The position numbers and the translations under genes are program-made. The notes beneath the pieces are model-generated. The model saw only the letters and a list, made by a program, of their open reading frames with translations. It did not search any database and was not told the origin of the DNA. Source: Pseudarthrobacter equi (lineage in GTDB: Bacteria > Actinomycetota > Actinomycetes > Actinomycetales > Micrococcaceae). Taken from it: 64,000 nucleotides of DNA. The first letter of the stretch is position 1. Every line of letters starts with the position of its first letter. Below are positions 45,539 to 54,658 of the stretch, one piece after another. Where the stretch lies: NCBI RefSeq assembly GCF_900105535.1, contig NZ_LT629779.1, positions 3,968,001 to 4,032,000 on the forward strand, in the 5' to 3' direction.

Positions 45539-46956
45539 GGCTGCCTCCTCAAGGCAATTTCAAGGTCGCGCTGCATCGATGCCAGGGCCTGCTTGAGCTG
45601 CTGTTCGTCGCCGCTGACGGCGAGTGAGACGTTCTTCATCAGGGCCGTTTCGACGGCGGCCTGCTGGGGCGGCGCCGGGATGGGGCCGGTGGTGGGGAAC
45701 CTGTCCAGGGTGTCGTAGAAGACCTTCCAGTGCGCGGGTCCCTTGCCGGCGTAAAGCTTCTCGTTGACCATGGAGCGGCGGGCCGGCGTGGTGGCGGGGT
45801 TGGGGAAGATCAGTTCCATTGCCTCGCGGCTGGAGCTGAACTTGATCCATTCCCAGGCGGCGTCTTTGTCCTTGGCGGTTTTCATCATGGCGTAGCCGGC
45901 GGTGCCGAACTGGTGCCGTTGCGTCTTCCAGCGCGGGAAGAACTGGACATCGAAGCCGTCTTCGGCCATGCCTGCCTCGTGCAGGCCCTGCACCCAGTAG
46001 CCGCCGGCAGGCGTGGTGCCGATCCGGTTGGAGGCGAACAGTCCCACCAGGGAGTTGCCGCCGCCTTCTTCGGGGCGGACACCGAGACCGTCCTTGACCA
46101 GGCCGCGGAGGTAGTCGAAGGATTCGAAGACACGGTCATCGTTGGCGTTTGGTTCCAGCCACTGGTAGCCGCCGGAACGGAGGCTGCGGGAGGGATCGCT
46201 GGCGTAGAAGCCGTCCCAGAGCCAGTCTCCGCCGGTGGACCGGGTCTCTTTGAGGAAGCTGGTGTCGTTGGCGTAGAGCCAGGGCACCACGCCGCCGAAG
46301 AGCCGGTTGGTCCAGTAGTACGGGGTGAAGTCCGAGGGCCGGGCCTTGCGCATGGCGGCGAGGTTGCTGCGGAAATCGAGATGCGTCCAGTCGTCCGCGG
46401 GGCGGTCCAGTCCCGCTTCCGCGAACGCCGCGGTGTTGTAGTACATGTTGGCCGCGTTCCAGTCCATGGGGAGCTGGTAGAGGCTGCCCTTGTACATGAA
46501 CGCTTCCACCAGGCTGGGGTGGACATCGGTGAAGAACTCCCGCATGTCCGCGGCGTCACGGCGGATGTAGTCGTCCAGCGGGTGGGCCAGCTTCTCGGCG
46601 AAGAGCTGGGCGCCTTCGGTGGCCACGTACACCACGTCCGGCGGGGTGCCGGCAGCCACCATGGTGAGGATCTTTGTGAAGAAGTCCTTCCAGTCCACGG
46701 CCTGGATGGCCTGGACCTTCACCTTGATATCCGGGTGGATGCGGCTGAAAGCGTCAATGGCTCGCTGACGGGCGGCGGCGTCCGCCGCGGTGCCCAAAAT
46801 GGCGATGCTGAGGCTGTTGTCCCCGCGGCCGGGAATGTCCGTCCCGGAGAGCCGCGGCCACGACGCCACGGATGCTCCGATGATTCCAGCTCCCAGGGCA
46901 CCAAGGGCGGTGCGGCGGGTGATTTGCCGCAGCTGCCCGTTTATGGCTCCGGTCAT
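45535..46956 (-). CDS. Extracellular sugar-binding protein of the ABC transporter
   Basis: A 473-residue family 1 binding protein with a Tat-like signal (ITRRTALGALGAGIIGASVA) and no lipobox Cys. Binding-protein features include LYQLPMDWNAANMYYNTAAF and the typical TAGYAMMKTAKDKDAAWEWIKF. ATG 46956 follows GGAAGGAA. Two operator copies lie just upstream, so the operon is under LacI control. Ligand inferred as a fructan from the GH32 gene downstream. Confidence 0.92.
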   Translation of the reverse strand: MTGAINGQLRQITRRTALGALGAGIIGASVASWPRLSGTDIPGRGDNSLSIAILGTAADAAARQRAIDAFSRIHPDIKVKVQAIQAVDWKDFFTKILTMVAAGTPPDVVYVATEGAQLFAEKLAHPLDDYIRRDAADMREFFTDVHPSLVEAFMYKGSLYQLPMDWNAANMYYNTAAFAEAGLDRPADDWTHLDFRSNLAAMRKARPSDFTPYYWTNRLFGGVVPWLYANDTSFLKETRSTGGDWLWDGFYASDPSRSLRSGGYQWLEPNANDDRVFESFDYLRGLVKDGLGVRPEEGGGNSLVGLFASNRIGTTPAGGYWVQGLHEAGMAEDGFDVQFFPRWKTQRHQFGTAGYAMMKTAKDKDAAWEWIKFSSSREAMELIFPNPATTPARRSMVNEKLYAGKGPAHWKVFYDTLDRFPTTGPIPAPPQQAAVETALMKNVSLAVSGDEQQLKQALASMQRDLEIALRRQP

Positions 46957-46966
46957 GTCTAGTTCC

Positions 46967-46986
46967 TTCCTAACACGTGTTAGGAA
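46967..46986. promoter_or_regulatory. LacI operator before the sugar ABC operon
   Basis: TTCCTAACACGTGTTAGGAA is a perfect 20-base palindrome, 10 bases upstream of the binding-protein start and overlapping its ribosome-site region. It matches the site near the LacI gene. Confidence 0.9.
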
Positions 46987-47000
46987 CTGTAGACCTGCCA

Positions 47001-47014
47001 CCTAACACGTGTCA
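47001..47014. promoter_or_regulatory. Second LacI operator copy
   Basis: CCTAACACGTGTCA repeats the operator core 32 bases (about three helical turns) from the first, allowing cooperative binding. Confidence 0.75.
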
Positions 47015-47079
47015 AGCGTCACACAGCCTTCGCCTTCGAGAGTCATTTTTTGGGCAGTCCACGCCGGGGCCGTACCCTA

Positions 47080-47095
47080 CTTAGGATTACCTAAG
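47080..47095. promoter_or_regulatory. Iron-box-like inverted repeat
   Basis: CTTAGGATTACCTAAG has 6-base arms around ATTA. The TTAGG and CCTAA halves are those of DtxR/IdeR sites, but the spacing is shorter than the 19-base consensus. A 19-base register ending at CCTAA matches about 12 of 19. It lies 16 bases before the acylase start. Confidence 0.5.
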
Positions 47096-47111
47096 AAAAA
47101 GGATCCATTCA

Positions 47112-49208
47112 GTGCCTGTGACCTACCGCGACCCCTGGGGCATTCCGCATCTTCGCGCCGGCTCCGCGGATGAGTTGGCGTTCCTGCAGGGCAGTAACGC
47201 CGCAGCTGACCGTTCCTGGCAGATCGAGGTAGAGCGTTGGCGGTCCGAGGGCCGCACCGCCGAACACCTTGGCAGTGACGGTCTTTTGTGGGACAGGTTC
47301 GCCCGCCAGGCGCGCATCAATGACACCGCCCGCCGCTGCTTCGACAACCTGGACCGGGAAACGCAGCGCTGGGTCACGGCCTACGTGGACGGCGTCAACG
47401 ACGCACTGTCCCGCGGACGCCGGCAGGCGCAGGAGTTCCGGGACACCGGCACCGAACCCGGGCCGTGGAAGCCGTGGACCCCGCTGGGTGTCTTCCTGGT
47501 CCACCACATCCTGTTCAGCACCTTCCCGAACAAGCTCTGGCGCGACCATGTGGCCCACACGCTCGGGCCCGATGCGGTGGACCTGTTCAGCATCGAGGCG
47601 CCGGTGTGGGCAGGCAGCAACGCCTGGGCGGTCAATGGAAGCCTGGCCGCCGGCGGCTCTCCCCTGCTGGCCGGCGACCCGCACCGGCTCATGGAGTTGC
47701 CCGGCGTCTACCAGCAGGTGCGGCTTGCCTGCCCCGAGTTCGACGCCGTGGGGCTGGCTTTTCCCGGCGTCCCCGGGCTGCCGCACTTCGGCCATGCCGG
47801 CGCGGCAGCGTGGGCGGTCACCAACGCCATGGCCGATTACCAGGATCTTTACCGCGAGCAGTTGCGCCGGGACGGCGGGACCCTGCACGCCCTTGGCCCC
47901 GACGGCTGGGAACCGGTGGCGGCGGACCATGAGGAGCAGATCCGGGTCCGAGGCGGCGCCACCGAGGCGGTCCAGGTTGTGGAGACTGTGCGCGGTCCCC
48001 TCATCACCAGCGGGTACGACGGCGGCACGCTGAGCCTGCGAATGCCCTCGCGGGTTAGCGGACGGCTGGGTTTCGAGGCCCTCCTGCCGCTGCTGCGGAG
48101 CCGGTCCGCAGCGGATGTGGAGGCGGCGTTCGGCGCCTGGGTGGAGCCGGTCAACTGTGTCCTGGCCGCCGATTCGAGCGGCGGCGTCCGGCAGTTCGTG
48201 GCCGGTGCAGTCCCCGAGCGGAACCATGGGAACCGGGTGCGCCCCGTGCCCGCCGAAGCCCGGGAGCATCAATGGACCGGCGGCTGGGTGGCGCTGCCGG
48301 CCGCGGATGTGGAAAGGCTTGCGGTCAACGCCAACGACCGCGCGTCCGGCGGCGGCCGCCTGACCGGACTGGAGTTTGCCCCTGCGCACAGGGCAGACAG
48401 GATCCGCGAGCTGTTGGAGGAAGCAGGGAGCGGCCTCGATGCCGATGCCATGCAGCGCATCCATACGGACACCAGGCTGGGGTCCTGGCCCGCCTTAAGG
48501 GCAGTGTTGGAACGGTGCGGAAATGCCGCTCCCCTGTCGGCGGCAGCGGCGGACCTTCGCAGCAGCCTGCTCGGATGGGACGGTGACATGCGGGCGGACA
48601 GTTCCCGGGCAGCTTCCTTTGCCGCCTGGCGCTCGGCGTTCGTCCGCGCCCTGGCCTCCGCTCCCCTGCTGGCTCCGCTGGCCAAACCCGCGGGCCACTC
48701 GCCGCTGTTCAGTCCCTGGCTGGACCCGGTGTCCAGGGTGGGTTTTGCACTGGAAACCCTCGTGGCGAAAGGTGACGCCGCGGGCCTGGATGTGGCAGCA
48801 GCGGCGGCCGAGGCGCTCGAGGCGGCGGCAGCGTCGCCGTCGTCCGCGGCCTGGGGCAGCACCCACACTGTCCTGCCGCTGCACGCCTTGGCGGACCACC
48901 CGTCCGCCGGCGCAAAGGCACCGCGTGTCCCCATGACCGCGCTGTCCGGTGACACGGGCTGCGTGCTGTCCACCGAAAGCCTGCCTGGCGTCACCGATGC
49001 ATCGTTCCGAGGACCGGTGGCCCGCTACGTATGGGACCTCGGCGACAGGTCACGGAGCAGGTGGGTGGTCCCGTTCGGGACGTCCGGAGATCCCGGAGAT
49101 GCGAACTTCCTCAGCCAGCTGCCGCTGTGGGCCGCCGGCGAACTGCTGCCGGTCATCACGGACTGGGACCAGCTGAGCAGGGAGAACCATGACGAAGGAG
49201 AATCATGA
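47112..49208 (+). CDS. Penicillin-acylase-family N-terminal-nucleophile hydrolase
   Basis: A 698-residue Ntn hydrolase of the penicillin acylase family. The start MPVTYRDPWGIPHLRA and the processing site VWAGSNAWAVNG, making Ser169 the new N-terminus of the beta chain, followed by GDPHRLMELPGVYQ, are diagnostic. It lacks a signal peptide, unlike most family members. The start is GTG 47112. The GNAT gene overlaps its stop, so the two are one operon. Deacylation of a siderophore precursor, as PvdQ does, is a guess from the context. Confidence 0.9.
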   Translation: MPVTYRDPWGIPHLRAGSADELAFLQGSNAAADRSWQIEVERWRSEGRTAEHLGSDGLLWDRFARQARINDTARRCFDNLDRETQRWVTAYVDGVNDALSRGRRQAQEFRDTGTEPGPWKPWTPLGVFLVHHILFSTFPNKLWRDHVAHTLGPDAVDLFSIEAPVWAGSNAWAVNGSLAAGGSPLLAGDPHRLMELPGVYQQVRLACPEFDAVGLAFPGVPGLPHFGHAGAAAWAVTNAMADYQDLYREQLRRDGGTLHALGPDGWEPVAADHEEQIRVRGGATEAVQVVETVRGPLITSGYDGGTLSLRMPSRVSGRLGFEALLPLLRSRSAADVEAAFGAWVEPVNCVLAADSSGGVRQFVAGAVPERNHGNRVRPVPAEAREHQWTGGWVALPAADVERLAVNANDRASGGGRLTGLEFAPAHRADRIRELLEEAGSGLDADAMQRIHTDTRLGSWPALRAVLERCGNAAPLSAAAADLRSSLLGWDGDMRADSSRAASFAAWRSAFVRALASAPLLAPLAKPAGHSPLFSPWLDPVSRVGFALETLVAKGDAAGLDVAAAAAEALEAAAASPSSAAWGSTHTVLPLHALADHPSAGAKAPRVPMTALSGDTGCVLSTESLPGVTDASFRGPVARYVWDLGDRSRSRWVVPFGTSGDPGDANFLSQLPLWAAGELLPVITDWDQLSRENHDEGES

Positions 49209-49795
49209 TGGGCACTGACGCTTCAGGCCGCACGAGTGAGGCCGTCTACGTGGAGGAGCTGGAGGGCCTGGGCATACTCAGGTTGTTCCGGCTGTCGCCG
49301 GAGGACGACGCGGACCTGATCCACAGCTGGGTGCGTGAGGAGCGGGCGAAGTTCTGGGGCATGAACGGCTGGAGCCGGGACGAAGTCCGGGATGTCTACC
49401 GGTTCCTGGACAGCCTGGACACCCATCACGGCTACCTGATGGTAGTGGATGGTGAGCCCGCGGGCATCTTCCAGACCTACGAGCCGCAGCACGATCCTGT
49501 GGGCGAGGTGTACCCGGCACGGCCGGGCGACACCGGCATCCACCTGTTCCTTGCGCCCACCGAAGATCCGGTGCCCAATTACACGCCGCGGCTGGTGGCG
49601 GGGCTGATGCGGTTTGCCTTGTCCGATCCGGCGAAGGACAGGGTGGTGGCAGAGCCGGATGCCCGGAACAGCAAGGCCATCAGCCGGCTGGCCGGTTTCG
49701 GGTTCGAACAGGGAGCCGTGGTGCAGCTCGCCGAGAAGGAGGCACAGCTGATGTTCCTGGGCCGGGCAGCGTTCGAGGCACGGACCGGGCTGTAA
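49205..49795 (+). CDS. IucB/MbtK-like N-acyltransferase
   Basis: A 196-residue GNAT-fold protein. HSWVREERAKFWGMNGWSRDEV, GYLMVVDGEPAGIFQTYEP and the GDTGIHLFLAP strand, then DARNSKAISRLAGFGFE, match the siderophore acyltransferase branch (IucB, AlcB, MbtK), which acylates hydroxylated lysine or ornithine. It overlaps the acylase stop by 4 bases. No siderophore synthetase is in the window. Confidence 0.85.
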   Translation: MMGTDASGRTSEAVYVEELEGLGILRLFRLSPEDDADLIHSWVREERAKFWGMNGWSRDEVRDVYRFLDSLDTHHGYLMVVDGEPAGIFQTYEPQHDPVGEVYPARPGDTGIHLFLAPTEDPVPNYTPRLVAGLMRFALSDPAKDRVVAEPDARNSKAISRLAGFGFEQGAVVQLAEKEAQLMFLGRAAFEARTGL

Positions 49796-49807
49796 CGCGC
49801 CGGAGTG

Positions 49808-50557
49808 CTAACCCGCCGGGCGGAGCGACGTGATCATGCGGCGGATGTCCTGGTATTCGGTGGTGTCCATGTATTTCCGGGCCTGCTCCAGGTACGGAAG
49901 GTTTTCTGCGCCCGGAGTCGCATTGTTGTCCGGGTTGTAGAACGCACCGAACATGGCGGCCGTGGGCGGCCAGGTGAAGAACTGGAAGATGGGGCAGGCC
50001 AGGTCGCCGGTGGGGGCAGCGGAAACGGTAATGCCGTAGGCCGCCGCCGGGGTGTTGGCCGGGCCTGGGGCGCTGCTGTTGCCGCGGGTTTCGAACACGA
50101 ACCGCGGGACTGTTCCGGCCTGCGCCAGGGCAGGGAGCTGCTGGGACTCAAACTCGGTGAACGGATACTTCTCCGTGCAGGTGGAGCCGGTGGCCATGTT
50201 CGTCCGAAGCGTCGCCAGCGGTTTCCCGGCCTCGTTGGTGACCTCGGCGAAGGCCCCGCCACCTTCGGGCAGTTCCCCGGCGGGATCCCTGACGCTCCAG
50301 CCGGCGGGCTGGTCGAACGCCAGCTGCCCGTCCGCCGTCGTAAACGTTGTCCAGGACTTTGCCGGGCTGGTGGTCATCGAGGTGCTGGTGGGCGTGGGCG
50401 CTGGTGGCGTAACGGTCCCGTCGGGCGGAACAGTGGTGACGGGAACGGATGCTGACGCCGTGGCTGTGGCCACCGGCGGGCTGGCCTGCTGTCCGCAGCC
50501 GGCCACGGCCACGGCGGCCAGAACCAGGACGGGCAGCAGCCCGCGGAACGTTTTCAT
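49808..50557 (-). CDS. Putative lipoprotein, unknown function
   Basis: A 249-residue protein with a lipoprotein signal (VLVLAAVAVAGCGQ, Cys about 21), a Thr/Pro/Ser-rich spacer (about 25-66) and a C-terminal globular domain with two Cys. The DGQLAFDQPAGWSVRD start resembles other actinobacterial lipoproteins. No family function. Confidence 0.8.
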   Translation of the reverse strand: MKTFRGLLPVLVLAAVAVAGCGQQASPPVATATASASVPVTTVPPDGTVTPPAPTPTSTSMTTSPAKSWTTFTTADGQLAFDQPAGWSVRDPAGELPEGGGAFAEVTNEAGKPLATLRTNMATGSTCTEKYPFTEFESQQLPALAQAGTVPRFVFETRGNSSAPGPANTPAAAYGITVSAAPTGDLACPIFQFFTWPPTAAMFGAFYNPDNNATPGAENLPYLEQARKYMDTTEYQDIRRMITSLRPAG

Positions 50558-50700
50558 GACACCCTCCCCTTGTCCCGGAAAATGTGTCCTTCAATTGTGG
50601 GGCTGCTTCCCCGTTTTGGGCCGGGCTGCGGAGGATTGCAGCCCAACCGTTGCGCCCGGTAACGAGGGGGTCTAAGCCACTGCCGAGCATTAACGCCGAA

Positions 50701-50733
50701 CGGCGGCCGCGCTCCTTTCGGAACGGGCCGCCG
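50701..50733 (-). terminator. Possible hairpin after the alcohol dehydrogenase
   Basis: CGGCGGCC (50701-50708) and GGCCGCCG (50726-50733) form an 8-bp stem with a 17-base loop, 15 bases past the stop. No U tract, so weak. Confidence 0.35.
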
Positions 50734-50747
50734 CGCGCGTTTGCTGG

Positions 50748-51788
50748 TTAGAAAGTGGCGGTATCGATCACGAAGCGGTAGCGGACGTCCGATGCCAGGA
50801 CGCGCTCGTAGGCGTCGTTGATCTTTTCGGCCGGGATGACCTCGATCTCGGCACCGATGCCGTGCTCGGCGCAGAAGTTGAGCATCTCCTGGGTTTCGCG
50901 GATGCCGCCGATCATGGAGCCGGCGAAGGACCGGCGTCCGCCGATCAGGGCGAAGGCGTTGACCGGGAGCGGTTCGGCGGGGGCACCAACGTTGACCAGT
51001 GCGCCGTCGAGGGTCAGCAGCTGCAGGTAGGAGCTGATGTCGATCGAGGCGCTGACCGTGTTGATGATCAGGTCGAAGTGTCCGGCGAGTTCGGAGAAGG
51101 TGTTCTCGTCGCTGGTGGCGTAGTACTTGTCGGCGCCCAGGCGGAGGCCGTCTTCCTGCTTCTTCAGGGACTGCGACAGGACCGTCACCTCAGCGCCCAT
51201 GGCGTGGGCGATCTTGACGGCCATGTGGCCGAGGCCGCCCAAGCCGACGACGGCGACCTTCTTGCCGGGGCCGGCACCCCAGTGGTGCAGCGGTGAGTAG
51301 GTGGTGATTCCGGCGCACAGCAGCGGGGCGGCGACGTCGAGGTCCAGGCCTTCGGGGATGGTCACCACGAAGTCTTCGGTGACGACGACGTGGGTGGAGT
51401 AACCGCCCTGGGTGATGGTGCCGTCGCGGTCAACGGCGCCGTAGGTACCGACGTTGCCCTTGAGGCAGTACTGCTCCTCGCCCTTCAGGCAGTTCACGCA
51501 CTCGCGGCAGGAGTTCACCATGCAGCCGACGCCGACGCGGTCGCCGACCTTGTGCTTGGTGACCTCGGAGCCAACCTCGGTGACGATGCCGGCGATTTCG
51601 TGGCCGGGGGCCAGCGGGTACTGTTGGGGGCCCCAGTCACCGCGCACGGTGTGGATGTCGGAGTGGCAGATGCCGGCGAACTTGATGTCGATCAGGACAT
51701 CGTGGGGTCCGACTTCGCGGCGTTCAATGGTGGTTGCAACCAGGTCCTCGGTGGCGGACGGGGATGCGTATGCCTTGACGGTGGTCAT
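50748..51788 (-). CDS. Zinc-dependent alcohol dehydrogenase, cinnamyl/YahK type
   Basis: A 346-residue MDR enzyme. Catalytic zinc ligands are Cys41 in GICHSD and the HE of PGHEIAG; the structural zinc Cys cluster is [12 protein letters not shown]...C. The Rossmann motif is [15 protein letters not shown]. It reduces aldehydes with NAD(P)H. It lies 111 bases after the cupin gene on the same strand. Confidence 0.94.
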   Translation of the reverse strand: MTTVKAYASPSATEDLVATTIERREVGPHDVLIDIKFAGICHSDIHTVRGDWGPQQYPLAPGHEIAGIVTEVGSEVTKHKVGDRVGVGCMVNSCRECVNCLKGEEQYCLKGNVGTYGAVDRDGTITQGGYSTHVVVTEDFVVTIPEGLDLDVAAPLLCAGITTYSPLHHWGAGPGKKVAVVGLGGLGHMAVKIAHAMGAEVTVLSQSLKKQEDGLRLGADKYYATSDENTFSELAGHFDLIINTVSASIDISSYLQLLTLDGALVNVGAPAEPLPVNAFALIGGRRSFAGSMIGGIRETQEMLNFCAEHGIGAEIEVIPAEKINDAYERVLASDVRYRFVIDTATF

Positions 51789-51899
51789 GGTTCTCCTGTG
51801 CTTCTTGGGGGGATCTCTAAAATGCTACCGGCGCTAGCTGCGTGGAATCTGTGAAACGGGCCTGCCTCGGTGGCCCTGTTGTACCTAGTACTGGCAGTC

Positions 51900-52307
51900 C
51901 TACCCTTGGCGGCCTTCGAACTGTTCGTCCGTGATGTGCTCAGCCCAGGCGGTGGTGGCGGCCGGATCCTCATCGTTTTCGAGGATGGCGATGTGTTCCA
52001 TGAAGGTACCGTTCGCCGAGGCGTGCCAGTGTTCCTCCCCCGGCGGCGTGTAGAGGGTCTGGCCGGGGTGTACTTCAATGATGGTGCCGTCGCGGCTGCC
52101 GAAGCGGGCCACCCCGGAGGTGACGTGCAGGTACTGGCCGCGGGCGTGGGAGTGCCAGGCCGTGCGTGCTCCGGGGGCGAAGCGGACCTTGGCGACGACG
52201 GCGCGCTGCTCGGGTCCGTTCGGGGCAGCGATGAGGTCCACCCAGACGTCACCGGCGAACTGCTCCGGCGGGTTCTTGACGGTTTCGCGTGCTGGTTCGA
52301 TGTTCAT
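51900..52307 (-). CDS. Cupin-domain protein
   Basis: A 135-residue single-cupin protein. Motif 1 is GARTAWHSHARGQYLHVTSG and motif 2 is YTPPGEEHWHAS; metal-binding His residues are present. It is divergent from an XRE gene and upstream of the alcohol dehydrogenase, as a presumed XRE-controlled pair. Confidence 0.92.
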   Translation of the reverse strand: MNIEPARETVKNPPEQFAGDVWVDLIAAPNGPEQRAVVAKVRFAPGARTAWHSHARGQYLHVTSGVARFGSRDGTIIEVHPGQTLYTPPGEEHWHASANGTFMEHIAILENDEDPAATTAWAEHITDEQFEGRQG

Positions 52308-52445
52308 GGTGTTTCCTTCCGCCTCGGGGCTTTACTTGCCTTCCATTCATCAAACCGGGTCCGAGGAGCGGTAGCGAGGGCCCTGCTGTAACGGGTTATG
52401 GCAGACCCTCCTTAGGGCCCGGGCATTCGTCGTAACGTGTCCTGT

Positions 52446-53330
52446 ATGGATAACCGAGCCGAGGTACGGCAGTTCCTTTCCACCCGCCGCGGGCGCATCA
52501 CGCCCGAACAGGCAGGCATTGAGCCCTACGGCGGGCGGCGGCGGGTGCCGGGGCTCCGCCGGGAGGAAGTGGCGAGGCTGGCCGGCGTCAGCGTGGACTA
52601 CTACACGCGCCTGGAACGGGGAAACCTGACGGGGGTTTCGGACAGCGTGCTGGATGCCATCGCCGGTGCCCTGGAACTTGACCGTGCCGAGCACGACCAC
52701 CTCTACGACCTTGCCCGCACCGCCAACACGTCGGGGCGGAAACGTACCGCCACCGCACCGGCGGCGGGGGTGCGCCCGGAGCTGCAGTACCTGCTGGACA
52801 CCATCACCGGAGCGCCCGCGTTCATCGGCAACAACCGTCTGGACATCCTGGCCGCGAACACGTTGGGCTATGCGCTGTACTCGGACATGTACCGGGTCCC
52901 CGCCAGGCCTGCGAACCATTCACGGTTCATTTTCCTGGACCCCAGGGCGCACACTTTCTACACCGATTGGGAACGGGCTGCGAACACCAATGTGGCCATC
53001 CTGCGGCGCGAGGCGGGGCGGAACCCGCACGACAAGGGCATTGCCGAACTCATCGGTGAGCTGTCCATGCGCAGCGACGAGTTCCGTACCCGGTGGGCCG
53101 CCCACAACGTGCGCCGCCACTACGCGGGGACCAAGTTTTTCCAGCATCCCGTGGTGGGCCTGCTGGAGCTGAACTACCAGGTCCTGGGGCTGGAGGAAGA
53201 CCCCGGGCATTCCCTGACGGTTTATCCGGCCACCCCCGGCAGCGCCTCAGACCAGGCACTGAAGCTGCTCGCGTCCTGGGCCGTAACGGAGAACATCGTG
53301 GAACTGGCCCAGGCGGGCGCCCGGAGCTGA
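52446..53330 (+). CDS. XRE-family regulator with MmyB-like ligand domain
   Basis: A 294-residue regulator. An XRE helix-turn-helix (about 28-75; RREEVARLAGVSVDYYTRLERGN) is followed by a PAS-like MmyB domain starting at RPELQYLLDTI, with NRLDILAANTLGYAL and RFIFLDPRAHTFYTDWE. This type often controls a divergent dehydrogenase or cupin. ATG 52446 is preferred. Confidence 0.93.
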   Translation: MDNRAEVRQFLSTRRGRITPEQAGIEPYGGRRRVPGLRREEVARLAGVSVDYYTRLERGNLTGVSDSVLDAIAGALELDRAEHDHLYDLARTANTSGRKRTATAPAAGVRPELQYLLDTITGAPAFIGNNRLDILAANTLGYALYSDMYRVPARPANHSRFIFLDPRAHTFYTDWERAANTNVAILRREAGRNPHDKGIAELIGELSMRSDEFRTRWAAHNVRRHYAGTKFFQHPVVGLLELNYQVLGLEEDPGHSLTVYPATPGSASDQALKLLASWAVTENIVELAQAGARS

Positions 53331-53393
53331 AATCACAGCTAAAGGAGCCGGGCTGCCCGCCACTCAAACGGCGGCACGTTACCGCCGACCATA

Positions 53394-54596
53394 TTAATCC
53401 CGGGTCAGGGGCACGGCGAGGATCCGGTCGTCGCCCTGCCGCGGACTGCCCCGCCCGTCGGTGTTGTTGGTGACCACCCACAGCTTGCCGTCCGGGGCCA
53501 CGGTGACGTCACGAAGCCGGCCGAGCTCGCTTCCGAAGTGCTCAGTGGAGGTGGACGGATCCGAGACCGGTACGGCCCGCAGCACCTGCCCGCGCAGGTT
53601 GGCAATGAACAGGGTTCCGCCTGCGTGGGCCATCCCGCTGGGGCTGGCCGAGCCGGGCTGCCACTGCTGCACCGGGTCCACGAAGCCGTTCCGGTCCGCG
53701 ATACCCTCCACCGTGGGCCAGCCGTAGTTCGCTCCGGCGGTGATGATGTTGAGTTCGTCCCACGTGTTCTGCCCGAATTCCGTGGCGAACATGGTTCCGT
53801 CGTCCGCCCAGGCGATTCCCTGCGGGTTCCGGTGTCCGTAGCTGTAAACGAGGGATCCGGGGAAGGGGTTGCCGGCCGGGACGGTTCCCTCGGGCGTCAT
53901 CCGCAGGATCTTTCCGGCCAGGGCGTCCCGGTCCTGGGCGTCGTCCCGCCGCCCGGCATCCCCGGTGGTCACGTACAGCATGCCGTCGGGCCCGAAGGCG
54001 ATCCGGCCGCCGTCGTGGTTCCCGGCAGCCGGGATCCCGTCCAGGAGGGTCCGCGGCTGCCCCAGGGACAGCGAGCCGCGCGTTCCCGTGACCTGGAAGC
54101 GTTGGACACGGTTGCCGTCCCCGGCCGTCGAGTAGACGAAGAGGTCACCGCCGCTGCCCACAGCGAGGCCGAGGAGACCGGCTTCCCCTCGGGCGGCCAC
54201 GCCGTCCACGGTGCCGATGGACCGCGCCGCCCCGTCCGCGGCGAGCTCAAGGATCCGGTCGCTGTTGCGTTCACTGACCAGCGGAACGCCGTCGCGGAAC
54301 ACCACCGACCACGGGGCGGCCAAATCAGAAGCCACCGTCTCGGGATCCCCGGCGATGGTGGCTGCCGCTGCCGGGGATGGACCGTCGGCAGTCGGAGAAG
54401 ACGGGACGGGCGCGGACGAAGTTGGGGAAGCCGGCGCACCTGAAGCAGGCGGAGGCGTTTGGCCCACTGTGCACCCCGCCAACGCCACCAGAGTGGCGGC
54501 GAGCGCTGCGGCAACCATGAACCGCGCCGGCCGGTCAGCGGACGGTGCACTCCTGACACGCTGATGCGCTTTCACCACAGGCCGGCGTGTAGTCAT
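53394..54596 (-). CDS. PQQ-dependent sugar dehydrogenase-like lipoprotein
   Basis: A 400-residue soluble glucose/sorbosone dehydrogenase (GSDH) beta-propeller with a lipoprotein signal (TLVALAGCTVG). Family segments are APWSVVFRDGVPLVSERNSDRI, GEAGLLGLAVG, GGRIAFGPDGMLYVTTGDAG, GHRNPQGIAWADDGTMFATEFG and NYGWPTVEG. No pqq genes are in the window. ATG 54596 is preferred over 54620. Confidence 0.93.
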   Translation of the reverse strand: MTTRRPVVKAHQRVRSAPSADRPARFMVAAALAATLVALAGCTVGQTPPPASGAPASPTSSAPVPSSPTADGPSPAAAATIAGDPETVASDLAAPWSVVFRDGVPLVSERNSDRILELAADGAARSIGTVDGVAARGEAGLLGLAVGSGGDLFVYSTAGDGNRVQRFQVTGTRGSLSLGQPRTLLDGIPAAGNHDGGRIAFGPDGMLYVTTGDAGRRDDAQDRDALAGKILRMTPEGTVPAGNPFPGSLVYSYGHRNPQGIAWADDGTMFATEFGQNTWDELNIITAGANYGWPTVEGIADRNGFVDPVQQWQPGSASPSGMAHAGGTLFIANLRGQVLRAVPVSDPSTSTEHFGSELGRLRDVTVAPDGKLWVVTNNTDGRGSPRQGDDRILAVPLTRD

Positions 54597-54658
54597 AGCT
54601 AGATCATCGCCTGCCTTCAATGGATGCGCATCCCCGATGCCCTACTAGGCTTGCCGTC

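Noticed and set aside
47109..48464. 451-residue minus-strand frame opposite the acylase gene
   Set aside because: Antisense shadow; the plus-strand acylase has its nucleophile site and GDPHR motif.
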